Made by a program: the position numbers and the translations under genes
Shown here: one piece after another, positions 17,422-27,582 of the stretch
How the letters are laid out: the number at the start of each line of letters is the position of its first letter
Position numbering within the stretch: the first letter of the stretch is position 1
NCBI GenBank assembly: GCA_030512335.1
Contig: JAULSU010000001.1
Location: 7,750,001-7,814,000, forward strand
Direction: 5' to 3'
From: Immersiella caudata
Lineage: Eukaryota > Ascomycota > Sordariomycetes > Sordariales > Lasiosphaeriaceae
DNA length: 64,000 nucleotides
Notes under the pieces: model-generated
Told to the model about the DNA's origin: nothing
Databases searched by the model: none
Seen by the model: the letters and a program-made list of their open reading frames with translations, nothing else

Positions 17422-19828
17422 TTTGCGATCAACTGGCGGTGTCAAGCTGGGAGAGCGATTCAGGGCTTCTCGTAACCCCCGAGCTACCCGCTGTGAGGTA
17501 CTTGAACCTGAGGTGAAGAGTTCGGTGCGGGCACTCCGGCCCCGACGGTTCCTATCTCGCCTGCCTGCCGTGTTTGCTGGCCTCATTCTCGGGCCTGCTG
17601 CGCCGCAAAGCTCCACGCCTGCCCCGTGCAGGCAGCCTTTCGCTACCAAACACTCGTCGTCTGGGACGGGGCCGATTGGTGTAGCCGGATGCCGCAATTG
17701 GCATGGACATGGTGAAAGCCTGGAGGTCGAGCCTTTGGCAGCTATTCCCAGCCACAAACGAACCACCTGGGAGGGCCGAACGTCGCGCAATTCTGCATGT
17801 GGGCGGACCTTCCCGCAGGACGCAGGCCACTATCAGCGGGGAGGGTTCCCGCTTAGCTGCGAGACCGCCAAATACGGGGCCAGCATGCGCGCTATCGCCA
17901 CGAGCCTGCAGCAAAGGACCAGGCCCAGGTAACATCGAAAGGAATCAAGCGCCGCCCGCGGAGTCAATTCCCACAAAGCTGTTTTGTAGTCTCGCCAACC
18001 CCGCACACTTACATCTGCAAGCCTTGTGGTGCAGCTTCGGAACCAAACTCTGTTTCCCCTGTCCCTCGATGACCCGCCAATCACAGCTCAACGACTGTTT
18101 TTAGAACCCCTGTCTCGACCGCGCCCAGCCACGCTACTGTGCTCGGGCCGGGCGCTTTCCCGCTTCCGGAGGGTCTCTTGCTGACCGAAAAGTCCAAGGT
18201 GTCTCGGAAACAAAGGGCCCGAGGTTTGGCGAGAGAAGATAATATGCGCACGCTCGGTTGGAGAGGTAACCTCGGAGAGAGTCGGATTGCGTTTCAGCGG
18301 GGCTCACGCTCTGTAGCCCCATCAGGATTGGCTTCCGTCTGGCTGGGTCAGAGGCAGAAGTTTGGGACGTGTTTGCAGCTTATCAAGCCCGAACGTTGTC
18401 GTGCCTTGGTACGAAGGTTCTCTGGCCACGAGGTTGGTAACTTACAGCACATGCGCGGGATGAGCGGTCGGACTGCACCCCTCACCTTGGCCGGGAAAAG
18501 TTCCAGCTTGGAAGTGGGGGGCACACCGGGAACTCGGACTCGGCGCTTCTTTGGGACGTCGAGAAGAGTCTGCCTGCCGCGGAGGGCGTCTCACCGGTTT
18601 TGCCTGCGAAGCGCTAGCTGTGGAGCTAAACCAGGCAGATTGGCGATTCTCTTACCTAAATGTCGGGAGGACGGCAAGCTAGGAAAGTCTAGATGCGCAT
18701 GTCTCTTATGCTTTCTTGATGCTGGGCTGCTTTTGGCAAGGCCTGTCTGTGATGAATGTTAGCGGGTGCGTGTCCCGTGATCTGCACGTAGTCGCCCATG
18801 CAAGCAGTGGTCCATGCAAGCAGTTGGCGATATCACCTGCGGTGGCGGCGATGCATGCGGCTGAGCCTGGTGCCTAGAACCTGGAACCATTGTGCAGCTG
18901 AGCTCGTGACGAGGATGCCGAAAGGCGAGTTGAGTTGTCAGGCCAAGCTCGAGTCTAAGCCCGAAACAAGAGCTGCGAAGCCCGAGCCTTGTGAGCCAGT
19001 TCACTGACGAAGGTGTCGCCATATCTAGGAATGAAGACGTAGAGACTTGGTTGGAGTCGCCAACTACTGTCAAGTGACAGGAGCTTTCCTGAGAGTTTCG
19101 TACGCCGCTTGCCAAGCTGGCAGCGAACAGTCTAGTAGGGAAAGAAAAGGAAAGGTAGGGAGAGAGAGGGAGGGAGAGAGAGCACCCTCTCATCTAGGTC
19201 TAACTCAGTGATGGACGTAAACTCACTTCAACTTGCGAGAACAGGGTTCTAGGTAGTGCCATTCACCATGGACTGGTGAAATACCTTGCTATGATGGACC
19301 AAATGGAAGCCTTGAGCTAGGCATGGGCATGTAGGTAGGTTAGACAGACTACTACTACAAATTGAACCATCGGGGGAGGATGATGTAGCATGGGATGTCC
19401 GGCTAGGGCTTTGTCTAAGGTAGCTGAGACAATAGCGATTGTCCTTGTTCGATTCTTTATTATGAAGTTTGTAATATGAAATTTGCAATACCACGGGATA
19501 AGCAATGATGACACCACAGTGACTTGGGTGCCGCGGTTTTCGCCGTGTCGGTGGTCGTGATCCTCGCCCAAGAAAGACGCCTTCGCCGGATTCAACTGGC
19601 AACGCTCCTCGACGCGCGTCGCCAGAACGCGCTGACGTCTTGCTGCCTTTCTTCGAATGTTCCGACTTTTTTTCACGGTTGCCCCACTTGCTATCAACTT
19701 ACAACTCGAGTTGGATTTGTTGATCGCTCAACTCCTTCCCACAGCCTCGACTTGAGCAGTTGCTACCCCGCTTTTTGATTCTCCAGCGTCCTTAGCCTGG
19801 CTTCTGCCTTGCAAACGTCGAACTCAAA
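17422..19828. other. 2.4-kb intergenic region
   Basis: No supported gene. The largest open frames (for example 18139-18762 plus, 18759-19193 minus) have no domain, no signal peptide and composition-like sequence. A purine-rich GA/GGGA tract lies at 19138-19183. The region contains the promoters of the aminodeoxychorismate synthase gene and of the J-domain gene. I see nothing else recognisable. Confidence 0.45.
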
Positions 19829-20875
19829 ATGGCATTGTACCAATCCTCCATCAAGGATCATCACGCAATTCGGGGCGTGCCGCGCGATGCGGATCTCAAT
19901 GCGATCAAGGCCGCGTACCGCAGATTGGCCCTGATCAAGCGCCCCGACAAGAACGGAAATGATCCCCAATCTACCGCCGCTTTCCAAGAGGTATTGATTG
20001 ATATTACCGAAGGAAATTATAGCTTGAGACCTGAGCTAATGAACCTGATCATAGATCCAGCAAGCCTACGAGGCTCTCTGCAACCGCCACGCTCCCAGCC
20101 ATCCGCTGGCGGCGGCAAACTACTCCGCTGCTCATATGACTTCCCGTGTTAGAATAAATCCCCTCACCAATTACCACAAGAACAAGCACGGTTCCCTCCT
20201 CGTCCATGTATTCCTCAACCGGGAGCGACTCCTCTATCTCCGAGACCTCAGACACAACTTCGTCACGTTTTTGGGCTCGGGAAGAATTCCCTTGCACAAG
20301 AAACACGCACCTACCTGTCCTTCAAGATCGAAATCGCACACTACGTCGCCCGTCTCGCCCACGCCAACGACAAGCTTCACCGCGACCCCGAGTACCGAGC
20401 CACAGTCAACGAGTTGCACGACCAAATAACCAAGCTTAGGCAGACCGAAGCTACGTGGATGATCAAGCGCAATGAGCACAGGAATGAGGCGGGACTCAAG
20501 AAATGGTTCGAGTACGGCGCCGAGGACAATGTGTACGCATGCCTCCCTCTCCATCGCAAGCGCCGTGCGAAGGATCGCCGCACCCGCAGACAGCGTAAGC
20601 ACGTGCAGTGGAAGGTGGAGCGAGAGCAGTGCTGGAGTGGCGAGCGCAAGGATGTGTGCAAGCACAACGCGTGTTGGAACCGCGTTCACCCCAAGACCAC
20701 CATTGCCTGCCAGGGCTGCAGAACGTCGATTGACAAGAGGAAGGGTGTTTGGGAATGCCCGCGTTGCAGTATCAGGACCTGCAGGAAGTGTATCGATCGG
20801 CAGAGATTCCCGCAAGAGGATGGCGAGGGCGAGGGTGATGAGGTTGGCTGTGCTAGAGAGGATGAGGAGATGTAG
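19829..20875 (+). CDS. J-domain protein with degenerate HPD motif and C-terminal Cys cluster
   Basis: Three exons (19829-19990, 20055-20207, 20252-20875) give about 312 residues. The N-terminal J domain reads DHHAIRGVPRDADLNAIKAAYRRLAL, then QQAYEAL after the first intron. The canonical HPD loop that activates Hsp70 is RPD here (IKRPDKNG), so Hsp70 stimulation is doubtful. The C-terminal half is basic, with KRRAKDRRTRRQRK and a Cys-rich block (CKHNACW, CQGC, CPRC, CRKC) that resembles a zinc-binding finger. The second intron (20208-20251, 44 bp) has a weak donor and is placed to reconcile frames; a frameshift is the alternative. A broken inverted paralogue lies at 23673-24960. Confidence 0.55.
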
Positions 20876-21507
20876 AACACGGACGTCGGGTTGGAGAGGT
20901 TTGGGGTACATGTATCTAGGCTACCCAAAAGGTTACACTTTTGTTGGCGAGTCTGGCATTTGTAAAAGGTAGGTAGGCAGTCATACAGGATGACAGGTAG
21001 TCAACCGTGAAGTGTAGCGTCAATACTTGATTTGCCATACGTTACCCGAACCCGCGAAAGGCCTCCCTCAATGCGAGTCAAGATCTCCTCTACCAGCAGC
21101 CCAGTCCCCGAAAGTTGAGTTGGATGGGTTATTGTACTGCTGCAAGAATCGCCTGTGGTGAGGGTCAATGAAGACAATGGTCCCCCCAAAAAGGTGTTTC
21201 CAGGGTTGGTTTAAACTTTGTCCATCGCAAGGTTACGCCTTCCCTCGGGCACCGTCCGTAAACTTTCTTTGCTGGAAACCTTCGGCTTTTAATTTAATCC
21301 TGTGGATCCGACAGACCGCTGCATCCTCTAAGCACTAATTCTTTTCACTCGCTCAAAACTCAACATCGTTTTGAGATCGGTCGCCTACGCCTTACACCTT
21401 CAGCGGGCTGCTAATGACCTTCCCACCATCACTGCGCTGGCTCTCGGCCTCACTTACGCCCTCGCAGCATCCTTTTCTTTGCGCCAAACCTCGTCTCTGC
21501 ACCGGCC
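20876..21507. other. Intergenic region between the J-domain gene and the basic hypothetical gene
   Basis: About 630 bases. No coding region is supported. It presumably holds the upstream terminator and downstream promoter. Confidence 0.4.
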
Positions 21508-22278
21508 ATGGCTTCGAACCGCACTCAAGAGCCCAGCGAGCATGACGTCGAGGCGTCCGACTCAGAGTACCAGGGGCGGCTCAGCAAAGCAGGAGTAATC
21601 GAGCGCCGGGCGACCCTCCCGGTGTGGAGCGGTGTCAACGGTCCCGCGACCCAGGCTCAAAGACATGTGCCGCTCACCAAGGCCATCAGAAAGGCGTACC
21701 GGCGTGAAGTCTTTGGCGCCTTCAATGCTGTAAAAGGCCGAAAGCTCAGGAGAATGATGGAGGAACAGCACCCCCTTCTCGTCAAGTGGAAATACTTTGC
21801 TGTCGGCGTCCTTCCCCGGAAGATCGAAGCCGAGTTCTTGAGCATTGTGAAGCACATGAGGTTCAGCCTAGCCAGTTGGCGCAACCTCGAGCACGTCCAC
21901 TTTGTCAACCACCTCCTACGAAAAGTGTGGACTGAAAAGAAACTCTGTCTTGTCGCTGTCAAGAAGAGCAGCCGCGGCCTGCTTCACGAGGATCTTCAGA
22001 GGTCGAGCGCGGGGGTAAGCAAAGCCTGCAAAGCCCTCTCGAACCTGAGGTGGAAAAGAAAGCAAAAATACCTAACGGGGGAGTGGAGGGAAGATAGCGA
22101 CCCGAAAGCGATATCACTGAATGAGGATCTTCGTCGCCACATAGAGACCTCCGATAGGGCATGGGAGGAGCTGAGACAAGGTCCTCCTAGAGGTGGGTGG
22201 CATTTCAGCCACTACATGTTTGTCGAAGAGAAGAAACGGCGTAAGTCCCAAAAAATCGCCAAAAGAAGCCGTCGGTAG
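21508..22278 (+). CDS. Basic hypothetical protein
   Basis: A 256-residue single-exon frame starting MASNRTQEPSEHDVEASDSEYQ. The protein is rich in Lys and Arg, predicted helical, and ends with EEKKRRKSQKIAKRSRR, which could serve as a nuclear localisation signal (inference). No signal peptide, membrane segment or known domain is seen. The Met is the first in a frame that begins after a stretch with a stop, and codon use is balanced over the whole length. It lies between the inverted J-domain copies, about 100 bp upstream of the Thr-rich secreted-protein gene. I do not recognise the family. Confidence 0.55.
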   Translation: MASNRTQEPSEHDVEASDSEYQGRLSKAGVIERRATLPVWSGVNGPATQAQRHVPLTKAIRKAYRREVFGAFNAVKGRKLRRMMEEQHPLLVKWKYFAVGVLPRKIEAEFLSIVKHMRFSLASWRNLEHVHFVNHLLRKVWTEKKLCLVAVKKSSRGLLHEDLQRSSAGVSKACKALSNLRWKRKQKYLTGEWREDSDPKAISLNEDLRRHIETSDRAWEELRQGPPRGGWHFSHYMFVEEKKRRKSQKIAKRSRR

Positions 22279-22381
22279 AGTGCGGTACGATCCAAGTCTT
22301 GTGGGGTCCTGCCTGGAAGGGCTCGCGGAATTTCGCCGTCAAGCTTCAACTAAGTCCCTACTGTTTCGGATTTCGCCAACA

Positions 22382-23038
22382 ATGGTTCGCATCGACGTCT
22401 TTGCAGCCGCAGCGCTGGCCTTACTCCCTGCTGCGACTTCCTACGTCCCTCCGCTCGCTGCCGGGGTCAACTCTACCGCAGCCGTCGGGCGCAGGGACAT
22501 CATCCCCGCCTGTCCCGAGATTCGCACCAAGGGTTTGAGCAAAAGCCCTCCGGAAAGCATCTCCTCCACCTGTGGCTGCCTCGGAATCACGGCCAATCCC
22601 TCCACTACCACCATAACACCCACGACATCTACCACCACAACGACCTTGATCTCAATTTTGATCTCCAAAACCACCTCCACCACTTCAACCACCACTACCA
22701 CAATCACCACCGCCACCACCACCGCCACCATCGTGAATTACTGTGACATTACTTACAACGGCGGCGGTATCACACCGGGAGACACCGTCATTACACCTCC
22801 TGGGGACCTCGCTGGTCGGGACTACTGCGCTCTCTGCTTCTCTACACCTAACTGTGTAGCGGCAGCGACGGGGTTGGTATACTATCAGTTGTTGGTGAGG
22901 ACCGCACAGTTGGCGGGGGCGCCAACGAATGCCACCTGTCCGTTGGGAATAGAGAACTACGCTTATATGCCGGGTCCGGGGTTGAATTTGCGATGGCAGG
23001 GAAAGAGGGACAGGGTGGAGGCGTGGAGATTGGCTTGA
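22382..23038 (+). CDS. Secreted Thr-rich protein
   Basis: 218 residues from ATG 22382 (context caacaATGG). The leader MVRIDVFAAAALALLPAATS is a good signal peptide. Residues about 76-118 are a Thr-rich stalk of the kind that is heavily O-glycosylated (TTTITPTTSTTTTT and later repeats). Cys-containing segments follow: YCDITYNGGG and RDYCALCFSTPNCVAAATG, reminiscent of PAN/apple-type fungal cell-wall modules, which is a weak resemblance. The frame is open upstream to 22193, but only this ATG gives a signal sequence. A cell-wall or extracellular-matrix protein is the likely role. No catalytic motif is visible. Confidence 0.6.
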   Translation: MVRIDVFAAAALALLPAATSYVPPLAAGVNSTAAVGRRDIIPACPEIRTKGLSKSPPESISSTCGCLGITANPSTTTITPTTSTTTTTLISILISKTTSTTSTTTTTITTATTTATIVNYCDITYNGGGITPGDTVITPPGDLAGRDYCALCFSTPNCVAAATGLVYYQLLVRTAQLAGAPTNATCPLGIENYAYMPGPGLNLRWQGKRDRVEAWRLA

Positions 23039-23672
23039 GGAGGCTGATGTTGAGATTTGTAGAGAGGTCTTGATAGAATTATGAGACGTCTTGATTGCGT
23101 TGAGAGCACTCTTGGGAGCGCCTTGGGTGTCTCTGAGGGCATCATGGGAGACGTTGTCGCCATGTTCAAGATTTTCTCGCAGGCTAAAGTGGGTGACGCA
23201 AACTGCTGCAGTAGCAAAGGCACCAACCGCCGGGAATAACTTCTTTGACACAGCCACAAAGCACACCGCAGCACTGGGACATGTTCACTCATTTTAGGAA
23301 TCACCAGTAGGATGTGACATCACTCTGGTATTTCCCTGACCGTATCCGGCGCGGTGGCCCCGCGGCTCTGCAGGTTGGTTGTCATTGCGAGAGTCGACGT
23401 CATGTTGAGGGTCGTAGGAGGAGAAGCCACCCTCATGTCTTCCATGACGGGGCTTCACGTTGTCATCGCCCAAACAGCCGGTAGAGGGATTTGTACTTCT
23501 TTGGCAGCAGGGGAGATCGGGATCTGCAGTTCTCAGTTCTCAAAGACCGGACCCAGACCTTTGCTCGAGCAAGGAGCGGTGTTCAGGGAAAGCATCAGCC
23601 ATGTTTGCAAGCGATCATAGGCATACTTTGCTGCCATATAAGCCCTACAATTCTTTTTTATTATTATCGTAT
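23039..23672. other. Intergenic region, no gene supported
   Basis: About 630 bases between the Thr-rich secreted protein and the 3' end of the J-domain pseudogene. I see no coding region, RNA gene or repeat. Confidence 0.4.
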
Positions 23673-24960
23673 CTACACTCTACCTTGTACACAGACAGCT
23701 ACTTCTCGCCGCTCCTTCTTCCCTTTGCCCAGAGGCGCCATCCTCATCACCGGCATGCACTTTTTGCACACCCGAATCCCGCAGAGCCGACAATCATACG
23801 TGCAAACCTTGTTCACCTCCTTCCCCACACGAACAGACCTTGGGCCTCCTGAGGTGGACGCGTTTCCAGCCCACATGACGGCCGCATCTCTCCTTTCCCA
23901 GCCCCTTCTTCTTCTCCTTATTCCAGTGCTTTCGGAGCCTCTAGTCGGTGCATCCGACGGTTCTTTGCTCTCTTCTCCCTAGCCGTGTAAGCCTCCACAA
24001 ACACCTCGTCCTGGCCACCCCACAGACGCCAATCCACCTTCCCCATCTCCTTGTCCTCCGCCAAGGACAAATTCTTTCTCCTCAACTCTGCCCAGTTTCT
24101 TCCCAGTCTCTCTAAACTCCTTCCTCGCAACCTCATGCTCCCGCTTCGACTTCTCATCCTTTGGGTCTTGAAGCAACCCCTTGACAGCCTGGTGCTTCAT
24201 CCTGATCTCTCCCATCCTCTTCTCCCAAAATCGCTTCCTACTCCAGGCCTCCTCTGCCTTCTTCCAGAATATCAACCGTCTGGCGATCATCAAGTGTCTC
24301 GACTTCCTCTCGTTCCATAGCTCCTCGACGATTTCCCTGATCCCATCCAAATGCTCCTGATTCCCAACCCGACGCGCCGGGGCTTTGACTTGGTTGACTA
24401 TGGGCGTGAAAGGGTCGGTAACGGTGTCGAGGATTCGGGAGGCTGGCAAGGAGCGCTCGGAGTAGAATTGGTAGTTCAACATGACGTAGTTGGAGTAGAG
24501 ATGAGCTTCAATTCGAGAGAAGCCGAGGCGGAGATTTTGGCGGTAGTAGTGGCGGTGTCGAGTGCAGAAAGGGGTGTCGGCGGGGTACGAAGTGGGTTGT
24601 GGTTGTGGTTGTGCTTGGGCCGGGGGAGGGGCGGCGGCGGCGGGAGACGTCGGGCGGAGGGTTTCGTATGCTTCATTGAGCTGTTTCGAGGCTGTTAGCA
24701 AATATAGATGAGATCAAAGACGAATTGTATGAAGACAAGAAGCGAGAGGTAAAACTTTGAGCTTTTTGCTGATTGATGCTTACTTACCTCTTGGAACGCA
24801 GCGTTCGCCTCAAATGTGCCGCCGTTCTTGTCCAAGTGCCTCTGCAGGGCAAGCCTGCGGTATGCAGGCTTGATCGCTGCTTCGTCGGCGTTGCGCGCCA
24901 CGTCGAGAATGGCGTGATAGTCTTTGCGATTCAACAGAAGTGACGTTGTGGGTAGAAAAT
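23673..24960 (-). pseudogene. Inverted J-domain paralogue, disrupted
   Basis: The minus strand encodes the same layout as the gene at 19829. A J domain reads DYHAILDVARNADEAAIKPAYRRLAL, with the HPD loop changed to HLD (QRHLDKNG). A good intron follows (24681-24787, GTAAGT...CAG), then LNEAYETL, a Pro/Gln linker and a basic helical region. The C-terminal parts lie in successive frames: ...GKVDWRLWGG, then EKRAKNRR, then CTYDCRLCGIRVCKKCM, which corresponds to the Cys block of the other copy. No ATG is found in frame at the 5' end. At least two frame changes and the missing start indicate a pseudogene. Confidence 0.6.
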
Positions 24961-25714
24961 AGAAATTTCGAAGCAAGTGGGCAAAATACGACACCGCAGC
25001 TATCCCTCTCGAGCGAACGCGTATCAGTTTCAGATGAAATGTTAAACGTGCATTTTCGTGTCAGGCTACAACCTCCTTCTCTGGGTCCCAGCGCCGTCAT
25101 GCTCGAACAAAGGGCTGGCTAAACCCACACAAGGGATTGTTCTGCGCTGCCTAGGACTCTTAGAGTAGCCTATAGGTGAAACACGACCACGATTTACTGA
25201 AAAAAAAAATGTTGCTGCTTTCTCCGAACTCTGCCCTGATTAGAATCGGAGTGACCGCAGAAATAACGCAAAAAGCGGCCAAAATGTGAGTCAAATACAC
25301 GTGAGTCGAACACACGGTGATTTAGGAGTCCCCCCTCCCCTACCATAGATATGGGTTATCGGGAGGTTCCGTGGCCAGACTCACGCCGCTACACCACAGC
25401 ACAACTGGGAACACAAGGCAATTAATGAGCTAGTGTGGCGACTGGGCTTATATACCACGTCTGGGGGACGGCACCGCATCCAACTCCACTCGCGGCCCAT
25501 TCAGTATCAGCGGCAAATGTATTTCGTATAACGTCGGTTCTACTGCCTTCGTTGCTTGCTTGGCTGTTCTTGCTAATTGAAGCCTCTATGAAGGCATACC
25601 CCATGCAGGGCACAGGTCCGGCCTTGGAAGAACCCGAGATTGATGCAGAATACCGTACAGTGGCCACTGATCGCCGCCTCACTCAGGCTTCGTTCCGTAA
25701 ACTACATACCTGCG
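24961..25714. other. Intergenic region with tRNA-like debris
   Basis: About 750 bases. An A-run (25200-25209) and, around 25350-25410 on the minus strand, a sequence that starts like a tRNA (GCTGTGGTGTAGCGGC) but lacks a T-loop. No complete tRNA or protein gene is supported. Confidence 0.4.
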
Positions 25715-26978
25715 TCAACAAGTCAGCGGGATCTCCTCGACGGCAACAAAGATAGGGGCAGGAAGAAGGTAAACCCACAATGGAAAATACGCATGTATAC
25801 TGGTATCCTTCAAATCCCTACCCACCCCTTCCAACAGCACCTCCACCTCCTCCACCGTCCACCCCAGTCCCTTCTGCTCCTTTGGCCTCGTCAACAGCGC
25901 AAGACTGATGCCCGAAGATCCATTCACAATATTCTCATTGTTCCACTTCCCAATCATTTTATGCCGCCTGTCCTTCGGCCAGTGATTCGTAGGCCATTTG
26001 TAATCGAGCTGGACGACGTCGACAAAGCCCGCTGCTTCAAGCTGTTCCTTGTAGTATAGAGCGGACTCAAGGGGTCGACCAAACTGTTCCATGCCATGTC
26101 GGAGAAGATCGACCCATCTTACGAGGTGGCAGTCGGGCGGGACGGTCCCGTCGTCTGACTCGGCGCGCCAAACGCTGTCTTGGAGCTCGATAGTGCCGCC
26201 GGGTCGAAGGGAGCTGCGGGACATTGTTAGTCATAGACAAGGCAATGATGGGTGCGACAAACTCGTAGCATTTGTGGAAGAACTCAGGCCAGTTGCTGAT
26301 GCTGCCTGTCATGAAGCGAGAGAAGATGAAGTCGAACGGGGCGCCGAACGCCCATGTGTCCTCGAGGTCGTCCACAATGAAGGAGACATTTGGGGGATTG
26401 CTGAGACCTAATGTCAGGACGGATCTTTGATCGGGCGTTGCACATACTATGCTGGTTGAATGGGACTCAAGTCGACGCCGGTTACGTGGCACTCGGGGTG
26501 TAAGTCGGCTGGATGACAAGGTGAGCGGGCGACAACCAATGGAGACACGATCAAGCCTCACCAAAGTCAATTGTCCAGTCTCCAGTTCCGCATCCAGCGT
26601 CGAGTGCACGATGCAGTCTCTTCGGAATCGGTGCAATGTGCAGTTGGTCATTGAATGTGAGCAAGAACAGGTAATGCTGGAATGCCAGTCGCTCATTTTC
26701 CGACTTTACGAGTGTCAATCCGTGAAGAAGTGGTCGAGAAGCAGGCTGAACACACCTGATCGTTTGGGAGAAGATAACTCCCGTCTTTGTATGCGTGATA
26801 TGTTCTTCCGTTCTCCTGTCTGTATCTCATCACTGCAGAATGGATGGTGATCATCTCAACATCATCGCCCTTGAGCGAGCGTCAGCCCACGTCGCTCGTT
26901 TGAGAAACACTCTCTTACAGCATCCAGAGCCGAGTCGCGGTCACTCTCGCTGTCCGCAATGAGTCGCGCCGTATTCAT
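25715..26978 (-). CDS. LaeA-like SAM-dependent methyltransferase
   Basis: Six exons on the minus strand (26919-26978, 26756-26869, 26562-26703, 26448-26508, 26263-26400, 25715-26213). The product starts MNTARLIADSES and shows the LaeA/UMTA-type order: YRQENGRTYHAYKDGSYLLPND, ENERLAFQHYLFLLTF, SAM motif I LDAGCGTGDWTIDFADLHP with VTGVDLSPIQPA, PPNVSFIVDDLEDTW, FDFIFSRFMTGSI and LRPGGTIELQD. Introns of 47-53 bp have canonical ends and all keep the frame. The C-terminus IHAYFPLWV matches the family end but then runs on 17 residues. Relatives include the LaeA regulator of secondary metabolism and many cluster-associated methyltransferases. The substrate is unknown. Confidence 0.85.
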
Positions 26979-27582
26979 GTTTTATTGTATGGACAGCCCC
27001 GTGCTGCTGGTGGGCGCTTCTCTTTTTGACCCCGACGATACGTACCGGTGAACGGGGAAGGTCTGGATTTTCGGGTTGCACAATCGGGGTAAGATGGGAG
27101 GCGTCGGAGCGGGGTTCGGTCAGTTACCCGGCCGCAAGCAGGGGTTGAAGAGTCGCTCAGGCGGAGGCGGAACCTCCCACGAATCGCGTTGTTTAGACGA
27201 AACCACCGGTCCATGCAGCTGACAGCACTGGGTTTAGCTCGTGCATCGGGCGTATCGTAGATCGACACACTTGATGTATGCGGAGCCTGAATTGGTTTTG
27301 TGGTGGTTCGAGCTTCTCCGATCCAGTAGCTGGGCTTCGTCTTTTGACCGCCTCCCAGGCGATGTTGTCATTAGTCGGCATAACAACTAAAACTCGCTTC
27401 AGCGGTGATTTAACGTAGGATCGTTTGATGTTTCATTTATTGCTGATTTGCTATGGCCTAGCCGTAACCTGTCGTAGACCAGAAACGAGACATGCTTGCA
27501 TGGATGATTGGACGCAAATACCCAATCGTGGGGCCAATTCCGAGGTAGGAAGGAATGGTGCTTGTTATGCATTTCCAAATCG
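26979..27582. other. Intergenic region between methyltransferase and multicopper oxidase
   Basis: About 600 bases holding the methyltransferase promoter and the 3' end of the oxidase. No further gene is supported. Confidence 0.45.

Noticed and set aside
17422..17790. N-terminal extension of aminodeoxychorismate synthase
   Set aside because: The extension is low in structure and has no family counterpart; ATG 17421 lies directly before the conserved amidotransferase start.
18139..18762. 207-codon open frame in the 2.4-kb gap
   Set aside because: Composition-like sequence, no signal peptide, domain or splice logic.
25340..25410. tRNA-like start on the minus strand (GTGGTGTAGCGGC)
   Set aside because: The 3' half lacks a T-loop and the anticodon stem does not pair; at best a degenerate copy.
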